A stretch of DNA of 14,722 nt from JAPLXD01 sp043802865 (lineage in GTDB: Bacteria; Patescibacteriota; Minisyncoccia; Moranbacterales; UBA11712), in the NCBI GenBank assembly GCA_043802865.1, contig JAZDKQ010000028.1:1-14722 (forward strand), read 5' to 3'. The position numbers and the translations under genes were made by a program. Numbering within the stretch: position 1 is the first letter of the stretch; each line of letters opens with the position of its first letter. The notes beneath the pieces were generated by a model. The model was not told the DNA's origin. It did no database searches and saw only the letters and a program-made list of their open reading frames with translations. Positions 5,552 through 12,638 of the stretch are shown piece by piece.

Positions 5552-6373
5552 ATGAATAAAATTTTCAATGAAGATGTTTTGGAGGGAATAGAAAAAATAG
5601 AAGATAATTCTATTGACTTGATATTAACTGATCCTCCTTATTGCTTGGGAAAGGATTATGGCAATGATTCGGATAAAAAATCATCAGAGAACTATTTAAA
5701 ATGGACATATCAGTGGATAGATGCCGTATTGCCGAAATTGAAAGAATCGGGGAGTTTTTATATTTTTTTAAGCTGGCAATACTCGCCGGAAATATTTGTT
5801 TATTTGAAAAAGAGATTAAGAATGGTCAATGAAATTATTTGGGATAGGAGAGTTCCGAGTATGGGCGGATCAACAAGAAAATTTTCTTCTGTTCATGATA
5901 ATATAGGTTTTTTTGTGAAAAATAATGATTATTATTTTGATATAGATAGTATAAGAATCCCCTATGATGAAGAAACAAAAAAAGCAAGAACCAGGTCAAT
6001 TTTTGTTGGTAAAAAATGGCTGGAAATGGGATACAATCCAAAGGATTTGTGGAGCGCTTCGCGAATTCATGCGCAAGCTCCGGAGAGGGAAAATCATCCA
6101 ACTCAAAAACCGCTGGAAATAATCGAAAGAATAGTAAGAGCCAGCTGTCCTCCAGGTGGCATCGTTCTTGATCCTTTTATGGGGACAGGAACTGCTGCTA
6201 TCGCTTGTTTGGCGAATGACAAGCAGTATGTCGGATTTGAAATAAATAAAGATTATTACAAAATAATAGTAAATAGAATAAAAAAGTATAATGATCAGCC
6301 GACATTGTTCCGGCAAAAGGGTGATCTTACTCATAACATTTCCTACAATCCTGCTGTTCTTCTTCAAAATTGA
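5552..6373 (+). CDS. Type II DNA methyltransferase, beta class (N6-adenine or N4-cytosine)
   Basis: A 273-aa S-adenosylmethionine-dependent DNA methylase. The catalytic motif IV is LTDPPY (25-30). A central variable region of about 130 residues, probably target recognition, follows. Near the C-terminus come ENHPTQKP (180-187) and motif I DPFMGTGT (207-214), then VGFEINKDYY. Motif IV before motif I defines the beta arrangement. DPPY is used by both N6-adenine and N4-cytosine enzymes, so the modified base is not settled. The gene starts 10 bases after the probable endonuclease. Its role would be to protect host DNA from that enzyme. Codon choice is AT-rich like its partner and unlike the flanking genes. 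No controller (C) protein gene is present, and the endonuclease comes first, so protection must be balanced some other way. Confidence 0.9.
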   Translation: MNKIFNEDVLEGIEKIEDNSIDLILTDPPYCLGKDYGNDSDKKSSENYLKWTYQWIDAVLPKLKESGSFYIFLSWQYSPEIFVYLKKRLRMVNEIIWDRRVPSMGGSTRKFSSVHDNIGFFVKNNDYYFDIDSIRIPYDEETKKARTRSIFVGKKWLEMGYNPKDLWSASRIHAQAPERENHPTQKPLEIIERIVRASCPPGGIVLDPFMGTGTAAIACLANDKQYVGFEINKDYYKIIVNRIKKYNDQPTLFRQKGDLTHNISYNPAVLLQN

Positions 6374-6398
6374 AAAATAAATTTATAAAATAAAAAAT

Positions 6399-8462
6399 AT
6401 GCCCGAAGAACAAAACACAAATCAAAGTTCGAATTCGAAATATCTCTGGGTTGTTTTGATTGCCGTGGTTTTTCTGGCCGGCATAATTTTCATTTTTGCC
6501 AAATATCAAAAACGACCCGGTTCGGTTTCTTCGGGAACAGGAATTGTGAATCCGAAAGAAAAAAATATTGAGATCAAAAAATTCGCCAGTGAACAGGAAT
6601 TCAAAGATTATCTTGAAAAGGCGAAAAATATCAGTTCCGGTTTTGGAGGGAGAGGTGGCGGAATGGGGCTTGAAGCGACGGCGATGAAAAGCAATGATGC
6701 AGTGAATCTTCCGCAAGCCACCGGTTTTGGCGGCGGGCCGAGCCGCGTTTCAGAAACGAATGTTCAAATCGCGGGGATTGATGAACCGGACGCGGTGAAA
6801 ACCGACGGAAAAGAAATATATTTCTCTGTGCCGCGGCCGCAAATTATGCCGATGGACGATACGGTTGGAAGGATGGACGAATCGACCGAATTATTTCCAC
6901 TGCAAATGACCGGCGGGACGAAAACAATCAAAGCTTTTCCGCCCAGCGATCTCAAAGTTGACTACAAAATCGACAAAAGCGGGGATTTGCTGCTGATCGG
7001 GAAGACTTTAGTTGTAATCCCGGCGGAAAGATACTATTGGAACCAAAATGCGAGCAAGATATACGGATATGACGTGACGGATCCAAAAAATCCCAAAGAA
7101 ATTTGGAATATCGAGCTCAAAAGTTCCACTTCGATTGTCGGGGCGCGTGAGTATAAAGGAAAAATATATCTGGCCATCAAAACTGATTTTGGGGATGACA
7201 GGTCTTGTCTTTTGAAACCGCTTGTCGCGAGGGGAGCTGATTTTTCCGTGAAATGCACGGATATATACCATCCGACAGCAGTTGTTCCGGCGGATACGAC
7301 CTATACGGCGATGATCGTTGATCCGGAGAAAGGATCTGTGGAAAAGAGCATATCTTTCATGGGATCGAGTGATCAAAATTCTTCGGTTGTGTATATGTCG
7401 CCTAGCGCCCTCTATCTCACTTACTATAGTCCCAGCGACGAGGTGAAAATGCTCTATTCGTTTTTCAGCGACAACAAGGATCTGGCGCCGGATTGGCTGA
7501 TCCAAAAACTCAAAAATCTTGGAGATTATGACATTTCTTCTTCTGCCAAGATGGCGGAAATTTGGGAGCTTGTGAACCGTTTCCAAAATGGGCTTTCCAA
7601 CGACGACCGGCTCAAGATGCAAAATGAAATATCAAATCGTATGAACGATTTTATCAAAAAACACCGCCGGGAACTTGATGGCACGGGAATCGTAAAAATA
7701 AACGCGGACAATTTGAGCATTGATTCGACCGGAAGCGTGCCGGGGAAATTGCTTAATCAGTTTTCGCTTGATGAATACCAAGGCAATCTGCGCGCGGCCA
7801 CGACTGTCGGCGAAAGTTTCTTGAAGTGGGGATTTGGATTTGGGGCGGGAAATTCGGACAATACGGCCAACGACGTGTATATTCTCGGCGACGGGCTCAA
7901 AACGGAAGGGTCAGTGATCGACTTGGGCAAAGGGGAAAGAATTTTCGGCGTTCGTTTCATTGAGGACAAAGGATATGTTGTCACTTTCAAACAAATTGAC
8001 CCGCTGTATGTTTTGGATTTGTCTGACCCGACGAATCCGGTGAAGAAAGGCGAGCTCAAGATTCCGGGATATTCCTCATATTTGCATTCGATCACGAAGG
8101 ATAAAATTTTGGGAATAGGCGAGGAAAATAATCAGGTGAAAATTTCTCTTTTTGATGTGAGCAATCCGGCGGATCCTCAAGAAATTTCCAAATACAATCT
8201 CGATGAATACTATTCCGAAATTTCCGCGACCCATCATGCGTTTCTTTTGGACGCGAAGCATCAAATTTTCTTTTTGCCGGGATCAAAGGGCGGGTATATT
8301 TTCTCATACGCGAACGACAATCTGACTCTCGCAAAAGCCGTCTCGGACATTCAGGCCAAACGGGCGATATATATCGACAATTTCCTCTATGTCATCGGAG
8401 AAAACAAACTGGTTGTGTTGGATGAAAGAAACTGGGAAAAAGTAGGGGAATTGGAGTTGTAA
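6399..8462 (+). CDS. Membrane-anchored secreted beta-propeller domain protein (PF09826-like)
   Basis: A 687-aa protein with a short cytoplasmic N-terminus, one transmembrane helix (about 15-34: YLWVVLIAVVFLAGIIFIFA) and a large outer domain. The block ETNVQIAGIDEPDAVKTDGK (119-138) is the hallmark entry motif of the secreted 'beta propeller domain' family PF09826. Further blade-like repeats follow, such as VTDPKNPKEIW, LDLSDPTNPVKKGEL and FDVSNPADPQEISKY, each an aspartate-x-x-x-P turn. The Gly-rich segment at about 80-112 probably links the anchor to the propeller. These proteins are widespread in archaea and CPR bacteria and their function is unknown; ligand or polymer binding at the cell surface is a guess. 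The start has AT-rich upstream sequence and no Shine-Dalgarno. The stop lies 12 bases before a paired palindrome. Confidence 0.88.
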   Translation: MPEEQNTNQSSNSKYLWVVLIAVVFLAGIIFIFAKYQKRPGSVSSGTGIVNPKEKNIEIKKFASEQEFKDYLEKAKNISSGFGGRGGGMGLEATAMKSNDAVNLPQATGFGGGPSRVSETNVQIAGIDEPDAVKTDGKEIYFSVPRPQIMPMDDTVGRMDESTELFPLQMTGGTKTIKAFPPSDLKVDYKIDKSGDLLLIGKTLVVIPAERYYWNQNASKIYGYDVTDPKNPKEIWNIELKSSTSIVGAREYKGKIYLAIKTDFGDDRSCLLKPLVARGADFSVKCTDIYHPTAVVPADTTYTAMIVDPEKGSVEKSISFMGSSDQNSSVVYMSPSALYLTYYSPSDEVKMLYSFFSDNKDLAPDWLIQKLKNLGDYDISSSAKMAEIWELVNRFQNGLSNDDRLKMQNEISNRMNDFIKKHRRELDGTGIVKINADNLSIDSTGSVPGKLLNQFSLDEYQGNLRAATTVGESFLKWGFGFGAGNSDNTANDVYILGDGLKTEGSVIDLGKGERIFGVRFIEDKGYVVTFKQIDPLYVLDLSDPTNPVKKGELKIPGYSSYLHSITKDKILGIGEENNQVKISLFDVSNPADPQEISKYNLDEYYSEISATHHAFLLDAKHQIFFLPGSKGGYIFSYANDNLTLAKAVSDIQAKRAIYIDNFLYVIGENKLVVLDERNWEKVGELEL

Positions 8463-8473
8463 GATTGGGGGCG

Positions 8474-8522
8474 TTTCCTAACATTCAATGTTAGGAGCGT
8501 CCTAACATTCAATGTTAGGAAA
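8474..8522 (+). repeat. Paired-palindrome element, site 2 (upstream of sigma factor)
   Basis: Both arms read CCTAACATTCAATGTTAGG (8477-8495 and 8501-8519), separated by AGCGT and flanked by TTT and AAA. The two arms pair over their whole length except the central C-C. The second arm reads TAA-CAT-TCA-ATG-TTA-GGA in the sigma factor frame, so it holds both an upstream stop and the apparent start codon of the next gene. Confidence 0.95.
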
Positions 8523-9102
8523 AACTAATTGCGGCGAAAAAACCGATGAGGAGCTTGTTGCCCTGACGATTGAAAATCAGGATTTTTTTTCGTGCCTGAT
8601 TGACCGATACAGTGAAAAGCTCACGCGATATATTATGCGCATTTCGGCTTCAACGCGCGAAGACGCGGAGGATCTTTTGCAAGAAATTTTCGTGAAAGCC
8701 TACCGCTATATCAACGATTTCGACCAAAGCCTCAAGTTTTCTTCGTGGATATATAGGATTGCCCACAATCAGGTGATCAGCCAGTGGCGAAAGACGAAGT
8801 CTCGCCCGCAGGTAATAAAGTTTGAGGCCGATGAGGATTTTTTGAAGTTTATTGCCAACGATGAGGATTTGGCGCTTGACACCGAGCGAAAATTCGAATC
8901 CGAAGAAGTGCGCCAACTCGTTGACACATTGGATGAAAAATACAGAGAAGTCCTTGTTTTGAAATTCATTGAAGGAAAAGATTACAAGGAAATATCCGAC
9001 ATCCTGCAAAAACCGCTGGGGACGGTCGCGACACTCATCAATCGGGCAAAAAAACAGCTGAAGAAAACGATCGAAGAAAAGGGGATTGAATTTCGAAAAT
9101 AA
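8512..9102 (+). CDS. ECF-type RNA polymerase sigma factor
   Basis: A 196-aa sigma-70 family protein with only regions 2 and 4, as in ECF/sigma-24 factors. Region 2 runs from about residue 13 (DEELVALTIENQDFFSCLID) through EDLLQEIFVKAYRYI (53-67) and FSSWIYRIAHN (76-86), the core-binding and -10-recognition helices. Region 4 spans about 136-190, with LDEKYREVLVLKF, then DYKEISDILQKPLGTVATLI, a helix-turn-helix for the -35. The ATG at 8512 lies inside the second palindrome arm. No ATG, GTG or TTG occurs in frame after it before region 2 is cut, and an in-frame TAA precedes it, so the repeat appears to supply the start (MLGKTN). The next gene encodes a membrane protein that may be its anti-sigma partner. 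Target promoters are unknown. Confidence 0.92.
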   Translation: MLGKTNCGEKTDEELVALTIENQDFFSCLIDRYSEKLTRYIMRISASTREDAEDLLQEIFVKAYRYINDFDQSLKFSSWIYRIAHNQVISQWRKTKSRPQVIKFEADEDFLKFIANDEDLALDTERKFESEEVRQLVDTLDEKYREVLVLKFIEGKDYKEISDILQKPLGTVATLINRAKKQLKKTIEEKGIEFRK

Positions 9103-9108
9103 GATATG

Positions 9109-9237
9109 CCCGGTAGTGAAAATTTGACTGGGCATAGCCCCAGGAATTAAAAATTATATATTCAAATCATATTATAATTAATTGTTAGATTTTTGATTTT
9201 ACTCTATATAAACTAAGGTCAAATTTCTACTACCGGG
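9109..9237. repeat. 129-bp AT-rich segment with imperfect 20-bp inverted ends
   Basis: The left end (9109-9128, CCCGGTAGTGAAAATTTGAC) and right end (9218-9237) are inverted copies matching at 18 of 20 positions. Between them are about 89 AT-rich bases with no ORF. The right end stops exactly at the ATG of the next gene, and the left end begins 7 bases after the sigma stop. The layout suggests a MITE-like element or a pair of inverted operator sites. A short ATGCCC...GGGCAT hairpin overlaps the left end and could act as a weak terminator. Confidence 0.7.
9182..9210 (+). promoter_or_regulatory. Possible promoter inside the inverted-repeat segment
   Basis: TTGTTA (9182-9187) and TATATA (9205-9210) are 17 bases apart; a TATAAA at 9207-9212 overlaps. 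A transcript would start near 9217, the first base of the right inverted end, leaving a leader of about 20 bases before ATG 9238 that consists only of that end. The region is AT-rich, so chance matches are easy. Confidence 0.4.
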
Positions 9238-9981
9238 ATGGATAATCTAGGCGACAAGGTTTTGCAGAAAATCAAGAAAGAATGTATCTGTTCCAAGCCC
9301 CGTTGGCATTTTTTGCTCAAAGATTATTTTGTTTGGTTTCTTTTTCTGATCTCGCTTCTTCTTGGGTCAATTGCTTTTTGCGCGGCGCTCCATATTTTTT
9401 TCACAAACGATTGGGATTTGTATCAGTATCTTCACACCAGTCTTGTCGGGCATATTTTGATCTCCATTCCCTATCTTTGGATCGTTTTTTTGGGGGTTTT
9501 TGTCTGGATTGCCCATTATAATTTCAAGCACACGAAAAGCGGATACCGGCGCGAAACATATTTCATTGTGGGGTTGAGTATTGTGGGAAGTTTGTTTCTC
9601 GGTGCTTTTTTGCATACTTTGGGAGCCGGTGAAAAGATCGAGGATTTTGTGGCAGCGAGCGTACCGGAATATGAAAAATTGACTTGCTGCAGCGCGCGAA
9701 AAGACATCTGGGTCCAGCCGGCGCGCGGTCTTTTGGCCGGAGAGATCGTTGGTGTCAGCGATGAGAGAAATTTTGAGCTCAAAGATTTTTTTGGTTTTGC
9801 CTGGCAGGTGCAAGAGAATGATGACACGCTGGAATACGAACCGCTTCGGATTCGACCCGGGGAAGAAGTGAAAATAATCGGCGAGAAAAAAGAGGATTTT
9901 GTTTTTTGGGCGCGGGAAATCCGGCCCTGGAAAAGCAAAGGCGCGGCGCACAAAGCGAATATTCGGTTTGAAATGGAATAA
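9238..9981 (+). CDS. Three-TM membrane protein, candidate anti-sigma factor
   Basis: A 247-aa protein with a cytoplasmic N-terminus of about 30 residues holding a CIC motif (16-18). Three hydrophobic segments follow (about 31-55, 69-94 and 107-128), then a soluble C-terminal domain of about 115 residues rich in beta-type sequence (GEIVGVSDERNFELKDFFGF, then IRPGEEVKIIGEKKEDFVFW), perhaps an OB-like barrel. It follows the ECF sigma gene on the same strand with only the inverted-repeat segment between. That is the usual place for a membrane anti-sigma factor, but no zinc-binding HxxxCxxC anti-sigma motif is present, so the role is inferred from context alone. The ATG directly abuts the right inverted end; no Shine-Dalgarno is present. 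A terminator follows. Confidence 0.7.
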   Translation: MDNLGDKVLQKIKKECICSKPRWHFLLKDYFVWFLFLISLLLGSIAFCAALHIFFTNDWDLYQYLHTSLVGHILISIPYLWIVFLGVFVWIAHYNFKHTKSGYRRETYFIVGLSIVGSLFLGAFLHTLGAGEKIEDFVAASVPEYEKLTCCSARKDIWVQPARGLLAGEIVGVSDERNFELKDFFGFAWQVQENDDTLEYEPLRIRPGEEVKIIGEKKEDFVFWAREIRPWKSKGAAHKANIRFEME

Positions 9982-9991
9982 TATGCAAAAT

Positions 9992-10022
9992 AAAAATGCG
10001 TGCCGTTTCGCGCATTTTTTCC
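9992..10022. terminator. Bidirectional terminator between convergent genes
   Basis: AAAAATGCG (9992-10000) pairs with CGCATTTTT (10011-10019) around a 10-base loop. T runs follow on the plus strand and A runs precede, so it can end both the membrane-protein gene on plus and the minus-strand gene ending at 10061. A second 9-bp hairpin (AAAGCTAAA 10023-10031 with TTTAGCTTT 10051-10059) lies next to it, just after the minus-strand stop. Confidence 0.85.
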
Positions 10023-10060
10023 AAAGCTAAACTATCGGCTTCGTCTAGAATTTAGCTTTT

Positions 10061-10594
10061 CTATTCCAGACAGCAGTCCACCGCTTTTCGGACGAGTTCG
10101 CCCAGTTTTCCCAGAAAACCTTTTTTATCCTTGTCATGAACATTGACGGCCTGGTCGTCGATTTTTTTTATGTCGTCGGTTTTGATCAGTTTCATATTCA
10201 GCCCCCAGAAGAGGGAATAGCAATCATAGGACTTTTCAAAAAGCTCTTCGGCTTCCTTTTTGTTGCCGGCTTTGTGCTGTTTGGTCCCGACTTCCATCAG
10301 TCTCATCGAAGCGGCAAGCAGGTGTTTCGAAATGCACCAAACTTCACCCTCATATTCTTTGATTATTTTTCGCAGAAGCTCCCCGCGCATCTGGCGCACT
10401 TCCTGGAGCAAGTCATAATATTCCGGTTTTCCGGTCTTGGCGCCGGTGAAAAAGAAATGTTCTTCGATACTCACGAGATTCATAATGGCAATCGAAAGAT
10501 CTTGATCTGATGACAGATCCATCTTGTCGGCTTTTTTCATTTCATCGACTTTTTGGATAAGATCGTTGATTTTTTGGAGTTTGTCTTCGGACAT
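10061..10594 (-). CDS. Helical cytoplasmic protein of unknown function
   Basis: A 177-aa protein from the ATG at 10594 (MSEDKLQKIN). The frame also has an ATG at 10612 inside the palindrome arm, which would add MLGNFR. Which start is used is open; 10594 is taken because the residues before it come only from the repeat and its flank. The sequence is almost wholly alpha-helical and charged, with no signal or membrane segment. IMNLVSIEEHFFFTG (about 28-42), the helical run YYDLLQEVRQMRGELLRKI and HKAGNKKEAEELFEKSYDCY (about 112-131) look like a helical-bundle or TPR-like layout. The C-terminus carries CC before the end. It lies downstream of the CPVC membrane-protein gene, with only the palindrome between. 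No family is recognised. Confidence 0.7.
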   Translation of the reverse strand: MSEDKLQKINDLIQKVDEMKKADKMDLSSDQDLSIAIMNLVSIEEHFFFTGAKTGKPEYYDLLQEVRQMRGELLRKIIKEYEGEVWCISKHLLAASMRLMEVGTKQHKAGNKKEAEELFEKSYDCYSLFWGLNMKLIKTDDIKKIDDQAVNVHDKDKKGFLGKLGELVRKAVDCCLE

Positions 10595-10601
10595 ACGAAA
10601 G

Positions 10602-10649
10602 TTTCCTAACATCGAATGTTAGGACGCTCCTAACATTCGATGTTAGGTT
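10602..10649 (-). repeat. Paired-palindrome element, site 3 (upstream of minus-strand gene)
   Basis: On plus: CCTAACATCGAATGTTAGG (10605-10623), ACGCT, CCTAACATTCGATGTTAGG (10629-10647). The arms are exact reverse complements. The spacer reads AGCGT on the minus strand, so the element points the same way relative to its downstream gene as sites 1 and 2. On minus the gene-proximal arm reads TAA-CAT-TCG-ATG-TTA-GGA in the frame of the gene. Confidence 0.95.
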
Positions 10650-10650
10650 A

Positions 10651-11148
10651 TTAACAAGTGAAATAAAGAATTATACTGGCGATGATTAGCGGCAATATTC
10701 CCGCAACGATCTTTTGTCCTTTAAAATAGGAAACATCGCCGTTTTTCTTGCGGATATAGTTGTGAAACAAGATTCCCGCGGTGAATAAGATTGTTCCCAG
10801 AATTATTCCCCAAAGCAATTTGTCTATCCCGCAGAGCCTGTTATATGGGTGGCCGATTTGGCCCTTGAGCCAGAGTGGCAGGATAATAATGGCATAATAT
10901 CCCAAGAAAACAAGAATTTTCCGTCCCTTGAAGCGGATATTTTTTCGGTTCAGCCAATTGATGGTCCAAATCGACATCGAAACGATCAAAGCGCCGATCC
11001 AGAGGCCGGATATCGAATCGTCGATCCCGAGCCATTCTGCGAGGCCGAGTCCCGCTCCGACGGCCACCGTACAGACGGGACAGACGGCGAAGGTGATCTT
11101 TGGAAGAGCGAAAAAGGCTATTCCGAAAATGGTAAGTATTTTTTTCAT
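10651..11148 (-). CDS. Polytopic membrane protein with N-terminal CPVC motif
   Basis: A 165-aa protein. It starts with a signal-like segment (about 1-21, KKILTIFGIAFFALPKITFA) followed at once by CPVC (23-26), and then four or more hydrophobic segments: about 44-62, 79-95, 112-130 and 145-164. The CxxC right after the first segment would lie on the outer side of the membrane, as in thiol-redox or metal-handling membrane proteins, and a third cysteine is the last residue. Similar small CPVC membrane proteins are seen in CPR and archaeal genomes, without a known function as far as can be judged here. Redox transfer or metal binding is only a guess. It is probably the first gene of a two-gene minus-strand unit; its stop is 3 bases from the palindrome element. 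Confidence 0.75.
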   Translation of the reverse strand: MKKILTIFGIAFFALPKITFAVCPVCTVAVGAGLGLAEWLGIDDSISGLWIGALIVSMSIWTINWLNRKNIRFKGRKILVFLGYYAIIILPLWLKGQIGHPYNRLCGIDKLLWGIILGTILFTAGILFHNYIRKKNGDVSYFKGQKIVAGILPLIIASIILYFTC

Positions 11149-11252
11149 AATAATATTTATAATTGTATATCATTTGTAGTATTTTTGGAAGAGCGAGCGC
11201 GTAGTTTGTTTTCAGGCATCTTTTTCCGATATCCGTGCTTGTGGATAACTTA

Positions 11253-11281
11253 TTGTTGGCAAGCCAAATATATGCTAATAT
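11253..11281 (+). promoter_or_regulatory. Extended -10 promoter for the surface-protein gene
   Basis: TTGTTG (11253-11258) and TAATAT (11276-11281) are 17 bases apart, with TGC just before the -10. The TGCTAATAT core is the same as that before the gene at 750. The leader to ATG 11313 is about 25 bases and has no Shine-Dalgarno. Confidence 0.55.
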
Positions 11282-11312
11282 ATTATTGACCTCTAAAAAT
11301 TAAAACAAAAAA

Positions 11313-12638
11313 ATGAGAATTCAAAAAAAGACGAGATTTTTTTCGTTAGGGCGAAAGTGGGTTTTCACTTTGGCTCTTTTTGTATTGGTCTTCGCCGCGG
11401 CGAGTATTGTGAAGATTCACGCGGCTGGAAATGTGACAGGTTGGCTTTGGGGCGGAAGTGAAGATGTAAGCATCGGCGGAGTGACGGGCGATAGCAATGT
11501 CCTCTGTAAAACCTACCTAGCTCCTGCAGGTTGCATTGACGGGAATGAAACTGGAATTGGGTGGATAAGCATGAGTGGACCAACTTACGGAGTAAGTATT
11601 CCTGGCAGCGATGGCAACGTTACGGGTTATGCCTGGATGAATGCCGGAGGAAATCCGGATAACGGTCTTCAAAATGGAATTGGTTCGATTGATTTTAATC
11701 CGCAAGATAATTGTGGCAGTGCTTATAGCGCTGTTTCTTGTAATGCTCCTGATGGCAGCGGTGCGGATGCGACAAGAGGAGGAGTAAAGCGTGTAGGAGA
11801 TAATTTGATTGGCTGGGCAAGAATAGTGGAAATAGCGAAAGCAACGGTTGCTCCTTCAAATAGCGGTGGATGGACTGGATGGATTAAATTTAGTGTTGGT
11901 GGCATATATGGAAGTGGCATTGATGTTACAAAAATGGACGGAACAGGGGACAACAAAATGTATGCTTGGTCTGGAGCGGAAGCTCCTGGATTAGCCGGGG
12001 AACTCGGCTGGATTGATTTCTCACGGGCGCAGTATACGCCTCCATGTACTCTTAAATTTGTTCCGGCAATTAAAACAATGGATGAAAATAGCTCTGGTAC
12101 AGTAACACTTGAGGAAGATAGCTTAGGAGCAAATTGCAACTCTGGAATTGTTAGTTTTACAAATAATCCCATAGTTAATAGTCTATCTCCAATCTCTGTA
12201 GATTTTTTTAACCCTGCAAAAGAAACAGAAACTATAACATTAGGAATAGGCGCGGTCAGTTCGGAAACCACATACAATAATGCTGTTACTGCCAGTTCAG
12301 CAAGCAGTGGAACGGCCTCTCTTACGCTCATCGTTAGAAATATTCCAGTTTGTGTTCTCGACTGTCCAAACGAAATTGTGCTTTCTCCAGATGAAAATAA
12401 ATCAGTCAAATCCGAAATTGGCATAACTGGCGAAACTGGATGTGTATCTTCGGCTATTTCGTGTTCTGAATCAGGAACAGATGCGAATGGAAATATAGGC
12501 GTGAGTAGCGGCTGTGATGTATCGGAGACGGGAGGCCTAAGATATGGTTCATCAGAATTGACAGCAATAGGCGGCACTGGTTCATGCACCGCGCCAATAA
12601 GAGTCAAAGGTCCAGGCTGGATTGAAACGAATCCGTAA
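11313..12638 (+). CDS. Secreted surface protein with repeated Gly-Trp motifs
   Basis: A 441-aa exported protein. A basic N-terminus and hydrophobic core (about 16-33) end in HAA, with likely cleavage after A38. The first half repeats short Trp/Gly motifs: GWLWGG, GIGWISMSG, GYAWMNAGG, GIGSIDFNP, LIGWARI, GWTGWIKFSVGG, YAWSG and GELGWIDFSR. This pattern is common in large secreted proteins of Parcubacteria-like genomes and may form a beta-rich stalk. The second half (about 250-430) has Ser/Thr-rich Ig-like sequence and paired cysteines (CVLDC, GCVSSAISC, SGCDV, GSC). It ends in IRVKGPGWIETNP. No membrane anchor or sorting signal is seen. The last 11 codons are inside the 134-bp repeat whose second copy lies at 14412. 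Adhesion or a structural envelope role is plausible but unproven. Confidence 0.8.
   Translation: MRIQKKTRFFSLGRKWVFTLALFVLVFAAASIVKIHAAGNVTGWLWGGSEDVSIGGVTGDSNVLCKTYLAPAGCIDGNETGIGWISMSGPTYGVSIPGSDGNVTGYAWMNAGGNPDNGLQNGIGSIDFNPQDNCGSAYSAVSCNAPDGSGADATRGGVKRVGDNLIGWARIVEIAKATVAPSNSGGWTGWIKFSVGGIYGSGIDVTKMDGTGDNKMYAWSGAEAPGLAGELGWIDFSRAQYTPPCTLKFVPAIKTMDENSSGTVTLEEDSLGANCNSGIVSFTNNPIVNSLSPISVDFFNPAKETETITLGIGAVSSETTYNNAVTASSASSGTASLTLIVRNIPVCVLDCPNEIVLSPDENKSVKSEIGITGETGCVSSAISCSESGTDANGNIGVSSGCDVSETGGLRYGSSELTAIGGTGSCTAPIRVKGPGWIETNP

Noticed and set aside
4826..6398. Possible att duplication of the tRNA 3' end flanking the R-M cassette.
   Set aside because: No second copy of the T arm/acceptor end (4826-4850) is visible after the methylase gene, and no integrase gene is present.
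9211..9240. GTCAAATTTCTACT resembles the 3' part of Cas12a-type CRISPR repeats (AATTTCTACT...GTAGAT).
   Set aside because: Only one copy in this form, no GTAGAT partner for the pseudoknot stem, no spacers and no cas genes in the window. The match is better explained as one end of the inverted repeat at 9109-9237.
10849..11289. A 146-codon plus-strand frame.
   Set aside because: It overlaps the CPVC membrane protein on minus, which has a signal segment and well-formed TM helices; the plus product has no coherent pattern.
11723..12607. A 294-codon open frame on the minus strand.
   Set aside because: It lies wholly inside the surface-protein gene on plus, which has a signal peptide and clear Gly-Trp repeats. 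The minus product lacks domains and a ribosome site, so it is a shadow.
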